The translations under genes were made by a program, and so were the position numbers. A DNA stretch of 64,000 nucleotides, from NCBI RefSeq assembly GCF_009873495.1, contig NZ_CP046703.1, forward strand, positions 3,186,501-3,250,500. Direction: 5' to 3'. Positions 8,566-16,623 of this stretch are shown here, in pieces (position 1 is the stretch's first letter; every line of letters begins with the position of its first letter). The notes under the pieces are model-generated. The model saw only the letters and a list, made by a program, of their open reading frames with translations. It was not told the origin of the DNA and did not search any database. The DNA comes from Nostoc sp. ATCC 53789. GTDB lineage: Bacteria; Cyanobacteriota; Cyanobacteriia; Cyanobacteriales; Nostocaceae.

Positions 8566-8752
8566 CAGCGTCAAAATAGTATTAGAACTAGCGAACAATA
8601 AACACAATATGAAAGCATAAAATAGTAAGTAGAAACAGCTAATGTCAGAGTCGGAAGATGATGAACGCCTTTCTAAAGATGAAGCAGTGAAATATTAAGA
8701 TGTTAAAACACTAAAATAAAAGCACAGATCAATAAATTATACCGTCCTAACT
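8566..8752. other. Short gap holding a tiny open frame
   Basis: Contains an ATG at 8642 encoding only 18 residues (MSESEDDERLSKDEAVKY). It is probably the remnant of a lost gene start. Nothing else is seen. Confidence 0.3.
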
Positions 8753-8989
8753 ATGACAACCGTAATTGCTAGACCTTCATCCTTAATTGGCAGTATCAGA
8801 ATAGAAAAGCTGGATAAATTTAACCTATTCAAATTTAATGATGAACTGCAAGCACGGATGGAAGAACTCTTAGAACACAAAAAAGCTGATTTACTAACTC
8901 CAGAAGAAGCGATTGAACTTGAATAAATTGGAGAACTAGATAGAATTTTCACCCAATATAAACGCGATGCTAGTAGCTCAACACAATGA
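8753..8989 (+). pseudogene. Small partner gene of the HNH nuclease, broken by an in-frame stop
   Basis: From ATG 8753 the frame gives 57 residues (MTTVIARPSSLIGSIRIEKL ... TPEEAIELE), stops at TAA 8924-8926, then continues in the same frame (IGELDRIFTQYKRDASSSTQ) to TGA 8987-8989. That TGA overlaps the ATG of the HNH fragment as ATGA, showing an ancestral coupled two-gene operon. I recall a similar small acidic protein preceding HNH genes in other cyanobacteria; its function is not known to me. The in-frame stop implies inactivation. Confidence 0.6.
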
Positions 8990-9093
8990 TTGATGATGCT
9001 ACTAAATAAATTGTCCGAAAACGTGCAAATTATTTGTGCGAGTATTGCCATTCTCCCGAACGTATTTCCACAACAAGATTTACAGTAGACCAT
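8986..9093 (+). pseudogene. N-terminal fragment of an HNH endonuclease
   Basis: From ATG 8986 (overlapping the previous stop) the reading is MIDDATK, stop, then IVRKRANYLCEYCHSPERI followed by STTRFTVDH. The CxxC zinc pair and the first catalytic His of the HNH motif are visible. A TAA at codon 8 and loss of everything after VDH inactivate it. The sequence then passes straight into a Uma2 tail. The C-terminal counterpart is at 7630-7824 in the opposite orientation. Confidence 0.8.
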
Positions 9094-9094
9094 A

Positions 9095-9237
9095 CCTACA
9101 GAAGAAGCTGCTTCCCTAGCACACAAACTATGATTGCTGAACAAGAAGCTGCTCAAAGTAAACGAAAAGTGGAACAATTAGCAGAACGTTTGCGTCAACT
9201 AGGCCTGAATGCTGATGAACTAGATAAATTATTGTAG
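9095..9237 (+). pseudogene. C-terminal tail of a Uma2 family gene
   Basis: Codons from 9095 read PTEEAASLAHK. After a shift of frame the sequence continues QTMIAEQEAAQSKRKVEQLA, then ERLRQLGLNADELDKLL and a stop at 9235-9237. This is the coiled-coil tail seen on many cyanobacterial Uma2 proteins, ending with the usual LRxLGxxxDE pattern. No catalytic domain precedes it, so it is a stranded 3' fragment fused to the HNH remnant. Confidence 0.7.
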
Positions 9238-9821
9238 CTTCAAGAGTCTTTTTTGATACGGAGGATAATTTTCTGCTTTTGAGGAATCACCTATACTGGA
9301 AACTTTGATAGTCGATGCCGAAGTAGCTATCAAATAACAATACTGGCTCCCATAAAGATTAATTTTTGAGAGCGATCGCATATTCAGCACTTGAAATACA
9401 TATAATATTTTATTTGGAGAAGTCTATAGCAACTTTAGTTTTTTCTCAAAAACCATGATGTCACGCTATATCCTTACTGTTCCAAAACTCAATCCTAATT
9501 GAGTTGTTAGGAATGAGATGTGGTTCAGCTACAACTCCAAAAGGTGATAACCTGAATATTCGCAGATATTACCGCAGACACTGGTTATATCCCATCTGCT
9601 AAAATACGTAAGTACAAGTAGTATCATCTAGCTACCCCTGTAAAAATTGTCTATTTGGTTACACAAGACCGTTCAAAGATTGTAGAAAAGTGTATTTCCT
9701 TGTGTTGATAGTGGTGCTAACCTCAATTTTAAGGATGTTATCAGCCCTTATCTGCTAGAGTTTCTGACTTTCAGCAAACTAGATAATTTATCAACAATAA
9801 AATCGCGAGGAGTGCGATGAG
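9238..9821. other. Intergenic region, nothing recognised
   Basis: 584 bp of AT-rich DNA between the fragment zone and the first kinase. Stops occur in all frames. There is one HIP1-like site near 9373 and a short inverted repeat (ACTCAATCCTAATTGAGT) near 9488-9505. No RNA gene, transposase remnant or further gene fragment could be identified. Confidence 0.4.
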
Positions 9822-11072
9822 ATGTCACAGTCGCCTATGACAAGACCAGAAATAGCTGCTGGAACTCTAATTGATAACCGCTATATTATCCAAAAACTTC
9901 TGGGACAGGGAGGATTGGGGCGAACTTACTTGGCATTTGACACTCGGCGGTTTAATGAAGCTTGTGTCCTCAAGGAGTTTGCACCCATTGGCACAGGGGA
10001 AAGTGGGCTGGAACAATATCGCAACCTATTTAAAAGAGAAGCAAAAATCCTTCATCAATTGCAACATCCTCAAATCCCCAAGTTTTTAGCTTGCTTTGAA
10101 GGAGATGGTCGGTTATTCCTAGTACAAGAGTATGTTGACGGCAAAACATATTCTAGGCTGCTGGGAGAACTTCAACGTCAAGGAAGAAACTTTTCTGAAG
10201 ACGAAGTTATCCAGTGGCTAAAAAATCTATTGCCTGTTTTGGAATATGTCCATCAGCACAATATCATCCATCGAGATATTTCTCCTGATAACATCATGTT
10301 ACCTGATGGCAAGGATCTGCCAGTGCTGATTGATTTCGGTGTTGGGAAGCAAATTGCTGACGTGAACGAGGGGAGAAGTTCTAACCACCAAGTAACATTT
10401 GTTGGCAAAATGTCCCTTGTAGGCAAAGTGGGGTATGCACCCCGCGAACAGATTAGTTTAGGTTTATGCTCGGCTTCTAGTGATCTATATGCCTTGGGTG
10501 TAACAGCTATTGTACTACTCACAGGTAGAGATCCATCTTTACTAATGGATCAGTATTCACTTGAATGGAACTGGCGTTATTATACTTACGTTAGTGATGA
10601 GTTCGCTCAAGTACTTGATTGTATGTTGGCAGATAGACCCAACAAGCGATACCAAACAGCCAGGGAAGTTATCAAAGATTTAGAGCGGATTGGAGAACGA
10701 GAACTAGCAATGTCTCCTCCAGTCATGCTTGATGATTTGCCTGCTACGGTATTTAATCCTGAATTTCAGGCTATGTCGGCAATATCGCAGTCATACAACC
10801 CACCTGGAGAAACAATTTTTAGTCCACCTAGTTTACCTGCTAATGTACAAAGTGGGCAAATTGAACAACAACAACCTTCACTCCAACCAGGATTTATTAA
10901 ACATTGTCAACAAGAATTAGCCTACCACATCGGGCCAATGGCAAATCTGATTATAGAAGAAATATTAGATGAGAATCCTTACATTTCACCTGATCAATTT
11001 GTTGAACTTATAGCCAACCAAATTCCTAACTTTCAAGCAGCTTTTGAATTCAAAAAAAGCTTATTTTCATAG
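9822..11072 (+). CDS. Serine/threonine protein kinase with conserved C-terminal tail domain
   Basis: 416 residues. The eukaryotic-type (Hanks) kinase domain spans about 18-285: glycine loop GQGGLGRTYLA (28-38), Lys51 in VLKEF, HRDISPDNIM (150-159), DFG 171-173 and APREQ in place of APE. All catalytic residues are present. A Pro/Gln linker follows, then a C-terminal module (CQQELAYHIGPMANLIIEEI, then LDENPYISPDQFVELIA, about 361-410) found on several cyanobacterial kinases; its ligand is unknown. There is no membrane segment. GAGGAG lies about ten bases upstream of the ATG; an alternative ATG is at 9837. It is convergent with the haem-HAMP gene at 11358. Confidence 0.88.
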   Translation: MSQSPMTRPEIAAGTLIDNRYIIQKLLGQGGLGRTYLAFDTRRFNEACVLKEFAPIGTGESGLEQYRNLFKREAKILHQLQHPQIPKFLACFEGDGRLFLVQEYVDGKTYSRLLGELQRQGRNFSEDEVIQWLKNLLPVLEYVHQHNIIHRDISPDNIMLPDGKDLPVLIDFGVGKQIADVNEGRSSNHQVTFVGKMSLVGKVGYAPREQISLGLCSASSDLYALGVTAIVLLTGRDPSLLMDQYSLEWNWRYYTYVSDEFAQVLDCMLADRPNKRYQTAREVIKDLERIGERELAMSPPVMLDDLPATVFNPEFQAMSAISQSYNPPGETIFSPPSLPANVQSGQIEQQQPSLQPGFIKHCQQELAYHIGPMANLIIEEILDENPYISPDQFVELIANQIPNFQAAFEFKKSLFS

Positions 11073-11285
11073 ATATTGTAGACTAATCTGGCAATCCAAT
11101 TTGATTTCTGTTCGTGCAGCATGGCATAGCCATAATTATTTGGGTAGCAAGGCAATAGGCAATAGTCAAAAAGCCTCTCTGAGCTATACTAGATTTTTTA
11201 AAAAATCAAATAAGAGTCCTATATCACTTTAGAAATAAGTTAAAATAGTTCAATTATTTATATAAAAATTAATTGCATTAGCGTA

Positions 11286-11318
11286 GCGCGTACTCTTACA
11301 GAGAAGCAAGGTACGCGC
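11286..11318. repeat. GCGCGTAC/GTACGCGC inverted repeat
   Basis: Eight-base arms (11286-11293, 11311-11318) around a 17-base loop in the gap between the convergent kinase and haem-HAMP genes. It resembles the GCGTAGCG-type dispersed repeats of Nostoc and may also act as a terminator. Confidence 0.55.
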
Positions 11319-11357
11319 AGCATCTTGTAGAAAACGTCCATTTCATTACTAATTATT

Positions 11358-12266
11358 TTAATCCCCTGTTCCCCCCTGAGTGCGTTTGATTCTTTTCATT
11401 GCCATTTCTAAACTTAACTGCATCCGTTTAAAGGCTCTAGCTAAATTACCGATTTCATCATTAGACATCTGCTCAAATTCAACTTCCATGTGTCCTGTAC
11501 TAACTTCTTCCGCTATGCGAGTCATGCGTTTGAGAGGAACAACAACCTGTCGATTCAAGAACAAGTTAACTAACAGGATAGTCGCTATAAATATAGTTGA
11601 TACAATTAAGATAATTAGTAAAGAAGACTGATTTGCTTTGCTGATTACATTCTTTGCCGGTACTGATATAATTTGAGCGCCGACAATTTCATTCAGCTTC
11701 CACCCAAATCCATTAGCTGTGCCATAAAGAGTAATCATACTTTGAGGGGCAGCCTCTGGTACGCTATGACACTTCAGACAACTTTCTTCAGAAACTTTTA
11801 AGGGACGAGCAATATAAAAGATATCCCCACTAGGAATTGAGCGAAATCCACTCACTTCTTTAAGGTCTGATTTATTTCTGAACCTTTCTACAATTTCCGT
11901 CTCAAAACCGTCAGCCTTATCCCGCAGATTTGTGGGATTGAGAGTTGCTTCTTTATAAAAGAAATCACGATATTCTGTTGTTTTCCGTAAAATCTCAAAT
12001 ACCTCCCGTGCTGAGTATCCAGGTACGGTTTGCGGCAAAAACTCAGTAGCCAATTTATCAACTAGCTCTGGATTCACTTGAGTACTGGTGTATTTACGAA
12101 CGGAACTCATTGTTTGAATGAGGATGAGACCAGTAGAGCTAATATCTTGTTTAGCATTCTCCCTAAGCAAAGAAGAAAGAGCAAATCCACTCAAGCTCAA
12201 ACCAAATGTCAGAATTACCAGTAGCAGAATTGTAAATTTTTGTTTCAGATTCAGATTCTTTAGCAT
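11358..12266 (-). CDS. Membrane haem-binding (Tll0287-like/DUF3365) sensor with HAMP domain, no output domain
   Basis: 302 residues: N-terminal membrane helix (about 10-32), an extracytoplasmic domain (about 35-205) with a single c-type haem motif CLKCH near 161-165, a second membrane helix (about 213-235), a HAMP domain (about 236-290; RQVVVPLKRMTRIAEEVSTG) and a short basic end. The domain corresponds to the DUF3365/Tll0287-like family that carries a covalent c-haem. HAMP normally passes a signal to a kinase or cyclase, but the protein stops just after it. It may therefore work through a partner. Both neighbouring genes are Ser/Thr kinases. Haem attachment outside the cytoplasm is expected from the topology (inference). 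Confidence 0.82.
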   Translation of the reverse strand: MLKNLNLKQKFTILLLVILTFGLSLSGFALSSLLRENAKQDISSTGLILIQTMSSVRKYTSTQVNPELVDKLATEFLPQTVPGYSAREVFEILRKTTEYRDFFYKEATLNPTNLRDKADGFETEIVERFRNKSDLKEVSGFRSIPSGDIFYIARPLKVSEESCLKCHSVPEAAPQSMITLYGTANGFGWKLNEIVGAQIISVPAKNVISKANQSSLLIILIVSTIFIATILLVNLFLNRQVVVPLKRMTRIAEEVSTGHMEVEFEQMSNDEIGNLARAFKRMQLSLEMAMKRIKRTQGGTGD

Positions 12267-12560
12267 AATTACAGATTACCTACAAGTCAAATTATTATGA
12301 ACAAATATAGCGAAAGTCATCGTTTACTCTAACATGAGCAATCAACTCTCATACTTTGATCTAAAGGCAAAGTTTCGCTAAAGCTATTAGGGTATACACA
12401 ACTTTATACTATTAGTAATTATCGAGGTTAATGAAAATGTTCTCTAAGTAACTAACTTCCAAAAATCTACAACAGCGATTCAAATGGAATTCCCAAAAAT
12501 TCGGGTTGGCTGTTTTGATACTGTGCCAAAATAAATACCAGCAATTGTCAAATATTACTA
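12267..12560. other. Divergent promoter region between the haem-HAMP gene and the WD40 kinase
   Basis: 294 bp, AT-rich, between divergent genes, so it must hold both promoters. No clear -35/-10 pair or operator was picked out by eye. Confidence 0.4.
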
Positions 12561-14456
12561 ATGGTGTGGAATGCAGGAAAGTCTTTATTCGGGGGACGCT
12601 ACATTATCGAAAGCCAACTAGGTGAAGGCGGAATTGGCATTACTTATCTTGCCAGAAATCAGCGGAATCAACTGCGAGTGATTAAAACCCTTAAAGAAGA
12701 AATCCTGAACCACCCCGCCTGGATACTCCACCGGAACAAGTTACGGCAAGACTTCCGTGATGAAGCAGTTAGGCTGGCTGTGTGTCACCATCCCCATATA
12801 GTAGAAATAGAAACCATCTTCGATGATGGGAATTTGCCCTGCATGGTGATGGAATACATCGAAGGCGAAGACTTAGGACAGTATTTAAAACGGGTTGGAG
12901 TGCTATCAGAAGCAGAAGCGCTGCTCTACATCAGACAAATTGGCGACGCTTTGACACTAATCCATTCTAAAGGATTGCTGCATCGGGATCTCAAACCACG
13001 CAACATTATGATCCGCATTGATAAATCTGAAGCAGTGCTGATAGACTTTGGCATCGCTAGAGAATTTATTCCTAATGTAATTCAAAGACATACAGTGTAT
13101 CGTACTCCTGGTTTTGCCCCACCTGAGCAGTATGAATCAGAAGCGCCACGAGGAGAATATATTGATATCTATGCTTTAGCTGCTACTCTGTATAATTTGC
13201 TTACCGGAGTGATACCGACAAGTGCAGATGATAGACGGCACAATATTAATTTAGAACCACCACAATATTTTAATCCCAACATCAGCGATAGGGTAAATCA
13301 AGCTATTATGTGCGGCATGGATTTGGAGTCAACCTATCGTCCCCAATCTGTGCAGGAGTGGTTGGATTTATTGAGCCCTGAAAACGAGAAAAAGATAGCA
13401 CCAGAAACATCCACCTTAGTGATAACGCCCAGAGTAAAATTACCTCCACCTGTTGTATTAGACCAGCAAAACTGGCAATGCGTACAGACCCTCAGAGGTC
13501 ATTCTAGTATGGTTCATGCGATCGCTATTAGTCCAGATGGGCAATTGATTGCTAGTGGCAGTAATGACCATACTATTAAACTTTGGCAACTGGGTACTGG
13601 CAAGCTAGTGCGTCAAATGGGTCGTTGGTCTTCTGGTCATTCTAGTATGGTTAATTCCGTCGCCTTTAGCCCAATCTCTTCAAACTTTTCTTATCAAGGA
13701 GATTCTGGCAAATCTGGGGGAGTTACAGACCTGAACCGGGGAATCTTAGCTAGCGGTAGTTGGGATAACACAATCAAATTGTGGGATATAAACACCGGAA
13801 AAGAAATTCGCACTCTCACTGGTCATACTAACTGGGTGAATTCTGTTGCCTTTAGTCCAGATGGCAAGTTTCTTGTTAGTGGCAGTGCTGACTGCACAAT
13901 TAAACTATGGCAAGTAAACACTGGTATAGAAATTCAAACTCTCACAGGTCATTCCGACTCAGTTTCATCAATTGCTTATTCTCCGAGAACAGCGACAACG
14001 ACGAACAGCCAGGATAGACAGCTTGTGGCTAGTGGCAGCAATGACTACACGGTCAAACTGTGGCAACTATACACAGGCAGAAACATCTACACACTTACAG
14101 GTCATTCCTTCTTCATCAACTGTATCGCCTTCAGCCACGATGCAGAAATGATTGCTAGTGGCAGTGGTGACAACACAATTAAATTGTGGCAGGTAAACAC
14201 AGGCAGAGAAATTCGCACTCTCAGTGGTCATTCTGATTCAGTTTGGTCAGTTGCCTTTAGCCAGGATAGGCAATTTCTCGCTAGTGGCAGTTGGGACAAC
14301 ACTATCAAACTGTGGCATTTACACAGTGGTAGAGAAATTAGCACACTTACAGGACATTCCAGCTATGTTCGATGTGTCGCTTTCAGTCCTGATGGACAAA
14401 CCCTAGTGAGCGGTAGTGATGACGATACTATCAAGATTTGGCGACGGGGGAGATGA
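12561..14456 (+). CDS. Serine/threonine protein kinase with seven WD40 repeats
   Basis: 631 residues. The kinase domain spans about 13-280: GEGGIG loop at 21-26, Lys42 in [16 protein letters not shown] 141-150, DFG 162-164, APPEQ. All catalytic residues are present. A short linker is followed by seven WD40 blades (about 310-630), each with a GH start and a TIKLW end (blade 4 TVKLW, blade 7 TIKIW), enough for one closed propeller. The second and fourth blades carry extra loops ([15 protein letters not shown] and TATTTNSQD). It is probably a cytoplasmic signalling kinase whose propeller binds partners. It is divergent from the haem-HAMP sensor. A decayed paralogue lies at 7822-8565. Confidence 0.93.
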   Translation: MVWNAGKSLFGGRYIIESQLGEGGIGITYLARNQRNQLRVIKTLKEEILNHPAWILHRNKLRQDFRDEAVRLAVCHHPHIVEIETIFDDGNLPCMVMEYIEGEDLGQYLKRVGVLSEAEALLYIRQIGDALTLIHSKGLLHRDLKPRNIMIRIDKSEAVLIDFGIAREFIPNVIQRHTVYRTPGFAPPEQYESEAPRGEYIDIYALAATLYNLLTGVIPTSADDRRHNINLEPPQYFNPNISDRVNQAIMCGMDLESTYRPQSVQEWLDLLSPENEKKIAPETSTLVITPRVKLPPPVVLDQQNWQCVQTLRGHSSMVHAIAISPDGQLIASGSNDHTIKLWQLGTGKLVRQMGRWSSGHSSMVNSVAFSPISSNFSYQGDSGKSGGVTDLNRGILASGSWDNTIKLWDINTGKEIRTLTGHTNWVNSVAFSPDGKFLVSGSADCTIKLWQVNTGIEIQTLTGHSDSVSSIAYSPRTATTTNSQDRQLVASGSNDYTVKLWQLYTGRNIYTLTGHSFFINCIAFSHDAEMIASGSGDNTIKLWQVNTGREIRTLSGHSDSVWSVAFSQDRQFLASGSWDNTIKLWHLHSGREISTLTGHSSYVRCVAFSPDGQTLVSGSDDDTIKIWRRGR

Positions 14457-14588
14457 AGAAGTAGGGAACGGAGAGCAAAATCTACCTTATTTCCCTCTAC
14501 ATCTTCTAGTCTTACGATAGAACTGCGATCGCCCAAAAATTGTCACAATAATGACGACAACCGTGATTTTTGAACAATAAATAATTTT

Positions 14589-15482
14589 ATGGGCTTTGGT
14601 ATTGGTGATTTATTTTGGATTTTCCTGCTTCTAACTTCCTTACAACCCCTTTGGCAAAAACGTCAAATAGAATATCGCCGCTTGCGTGCTTTACAAGAAT
14701 TTCAACAAGAACGCAAAAGTCGGGTGATTTTGTTGATTCACCGCCAAGAGTCTATTAGCTTTCTGGGAATTCCTATATCTCGCTACATTACTATCGAAGA
14801 CTCAGAACAAATCTTACGAGCTATTCGCCTCACACCCCCAGATGTGCCAATTGACTTAATTTTGCACACTCCTGGCGGTTTGGTTTTGGCAACAGAACAA
14901 ATCGCCAGAGCATTAATTCGCCACCAGGCAAAAGTCACAGTCTTTGTCCCGCACTACGCGATGAGTGGCGGTACAATGCTTGCCCTGGCCTCTGATGAAA
15001 TTATTATGGATGCTAACGCTGTCTTGGGACCAGTTGATCCCCAATTGGGTAATTACCCCGCAGCAAGTATCCTAAAAGTAATTGAAGATAAACCCATCAG
15101 TGAGATTGACGATCAAACTTTAATTATGGCCGACCTCTCACGCAAAGCAATTGGGCAGGTACAGAGGTTTGTAAGAACTTTGCTTAAAGACAGTATACCC
15201 AAACAAAAAGTTCTACCAGAAAATATCGAATCGATTATCGAAGCTTTGACAACCGGGCGCGTCACCCACGATTATCCCATAACTATTGAAGAAGCAACAG
15301 AAATGGGGCTGCCCGTAACTGTCGGACTGCCCCATTCTATTTATGATCTTATGGACTTGTACCCACAGGCGCAAGGAGGGCGACCCAGCGTGCAGTACAT
15401 TCCTATGCCTTACAATGACGGCCGTCCAATTCTACCTATACCCAAGGGTAGACCCTTAGAAGAACCAAATCAGATGACTTGA
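14589..15482 (+). CDS. SDH-family Clp-fold serine protease, membrane anchored
   Basis: 297 residues. It has an N-terminal membrane helix (about 5-22), then a ClpP/crotonase-fold domain like the SppA-related SDH (Ser-Asp-His) family. LILHTPGG (about 94-101) forms the oxyanion side, MSGGTMLALASDEI (about 123-136) carries the nucleophile Ser, and ANAVLGPVDPQLG (about 141-153) is the family motif with the conserved Asp. Such enzymes are thought to degrade membrane or signal peptides. The ATG at 14589 gives the helix at once, supporting the start. It is convergent with the peptidoglycan-binding gene, only 29 bp away. Confidence 0.88.
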   Translation: MGFGIGDLFWIFLLLTSLQPLWQKRQIEYRRLRALQEFQQERKSRVILLIHRQESISFLGIPISRYITIEDSEQILRAIRLTPPDVPIDLILHTPGGLVLATEQIARALIRHQAKVTVFVPHYAMSGGTMLALASDEIIMDANAVLGPVDPQLGNYPAASILKVIEDKPISEIDDQTLIMADLSRKAIGQVQRFVRTLLKDSIPKQKVLPENIESIIEALTTGRVTHDYPITIEEATEMGLPVTVGLPHSIYDLMDLYPQAQGGRPSVQYIPMPYNDGRPILPIPKGRPLEEPNQMT

Positions 15483-15511
15483 GGGTCTTTGGGTAGGGGT
15501 TTTTGTGGAGA

Positions 15512-16189
15512 CTAGGGTGTAGCTGTTGGTGTAGCTGTTGGTGTAGCCGTTGGTGTAGCCGTTGGTGTAGCCGTTGGCGTAGCTGTTGGTGTAGCTGTTG
15601 GTGTAGCTGTTGGCGTAGCTGTGGGTGTAGCCGTTGGCGTAGCTGTTGGTTTAGCTGTTGGTTTCGTTGTTGGTTTAGCCGTTGGTTTCGTTGTTGGTTT
15701 AGCTGTTGGCTGACTCAAGACTGTCTTTGCTTCTTCATTCAGTTTTTGGCGGAGTGCTAAATTAGCAATTCCAGTTTCTTGCAACTGATATTTCTTTTGA
15801 TACTCCTTAACCACTTCTTCTGTGCGGGAACCGTAAAAATGATCGCGCGGTAGGGGAGGATTAGGCTTGACTACTGCATTCAAATTTGTGTGCAGAATTT
15901 GAACAATGTTAGCAGCAAAATCTTGGGTTTTTGGCCCTGCTATCCCATCAACTGGTTTTAGCTTATAACCTGTCTGAAATTCACGAATTGCCTTTTTGGT
16001 TTCCTCATCTGTCAAAGGACCATTTGTTACCTTGACGTTATAGCCTAGACCTCGCAACACAGAACGGAATTGCTGGGGCGTATAGCTACGTTGAGGTGCT
16101 GCGAAACCTGTGTCTGCAATTACCACACTAGCGCTTATCAGGCAAGTAACAGCAAAAGTCGCGCTTGATTTTCCAAAACCACACCACAT
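15512..16189 (-). CDS. Exported peptidoglycan-binding-like protein with Ala-Thr-Pro repeat tail
   Basis: 225 residues. A signal peptide (about 1-31, ending TGFAA) precedes two PG_binding_1-like modules. The first is YTPQQFRSVLRGLGYNV...DEETKKAIREFQTGYKLKPVDGIAGPKTQ (about 36-85). The second is DHFYGSRTEEVVKEYQKKYQLQETGIANLALRQKL (about 115-150). They should hold the protein on the cell wall. From about 160 to the end the chain is a pure repeat, first TAKPTTKP units and then ATPT units. It is encoded by 12-bp tandem repeats, so length should vary between strains. The protein ends inside the repeat, two bases after it begins on the plus strand. Confidence 0.85.
   Translation of the reverse strand: MWCGFGKSSATFAVTCLISASVVIADTGFAAPQRSYTPQQFRSVLRGLGYNVKVTNGPLTDEETKKAIREFQTGYKLKPVDGIAGPKTQDFAANIVQILHTNLNAVVKPNPPLPRDHFYGSRTEEVVKEYQKKYQLQETGIANLALRQKLNEEAKTVLSQPTAKPTTKPTAKPTTKPTAKPTATPTATPTATPTATPTATPTATPTATPTATPTATPTATPTATP
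15513..15710. repeat. 12-bp tandem repeat encoding an Ala/Thr/Pro/Lys tail
   Basis: About sixteen copies of a 12-bp unit (plus strand GTAGCTGTTGGT with GTAGCCGTTGGC and GTTTCGTTGTTG-like variants). The copies nearest the stop are almost identical; those further in (15640-15710) have diverged to give TAKP/TTKP. The period of 12 keeps the frame. Confidence 0.92.
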
Positions 16190-16623
16190 ATTTAAAACTC
16201 CTTTGGATTAAATCAGCAGGATTATAAATGTTAACAGCTGCATTTTAAGTTTGTTTAATAACTTTTTTCGCGATTTTTTAATGATTTTTGAATAATTTAT
16301 GAATAATTTTTGCCAAAGTTAACTAGGTGTATAAAAACTAATTCATGTCATCCATCAAAAGACGTATCTTGTATTGGCAGACATGCAGAGGTTATCATTT
16401 GAAGCGAATACACGCTTTGAACACTCAATTGCGATATTGATTCATTTATGTGGATTGGTGTCAACTTAAGCCCTTTGTCTCTAAGCATTTTTTAACCTTA
16501 AGTTGGCATAAATACATATACATACATTTATACTGAGGTCTACTCAACTGCAAATTGCTGTATTTGGTTGGAAAGAAACGAAAATTAATAAATGGAAGAG
16601 ATGATATTTCAAATATCCCAAAA
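16190..16623. other. Intergenic region, promoters of two divergent genes
   Basis: 434 bp, AT-rich, between the peptidoglycan-binding gene (leftward) and the membrane protein (rightward). No repeat, RNA gene or convincing promoter box was recognised. Confidence 0.4.

Noticed and set aside
8566..9821. Insertion sequence behind the fragment zone
   Set aside because: No transposase motif, terminal inverted repeats or target duplication could be found.
15503..15760. Plus-strand frame rich in Cys/Trp/Arg/Ser
   Set aside because: It is the antisense reading of the 12-bp repeat tail of the peptidoglycan-binding protein.
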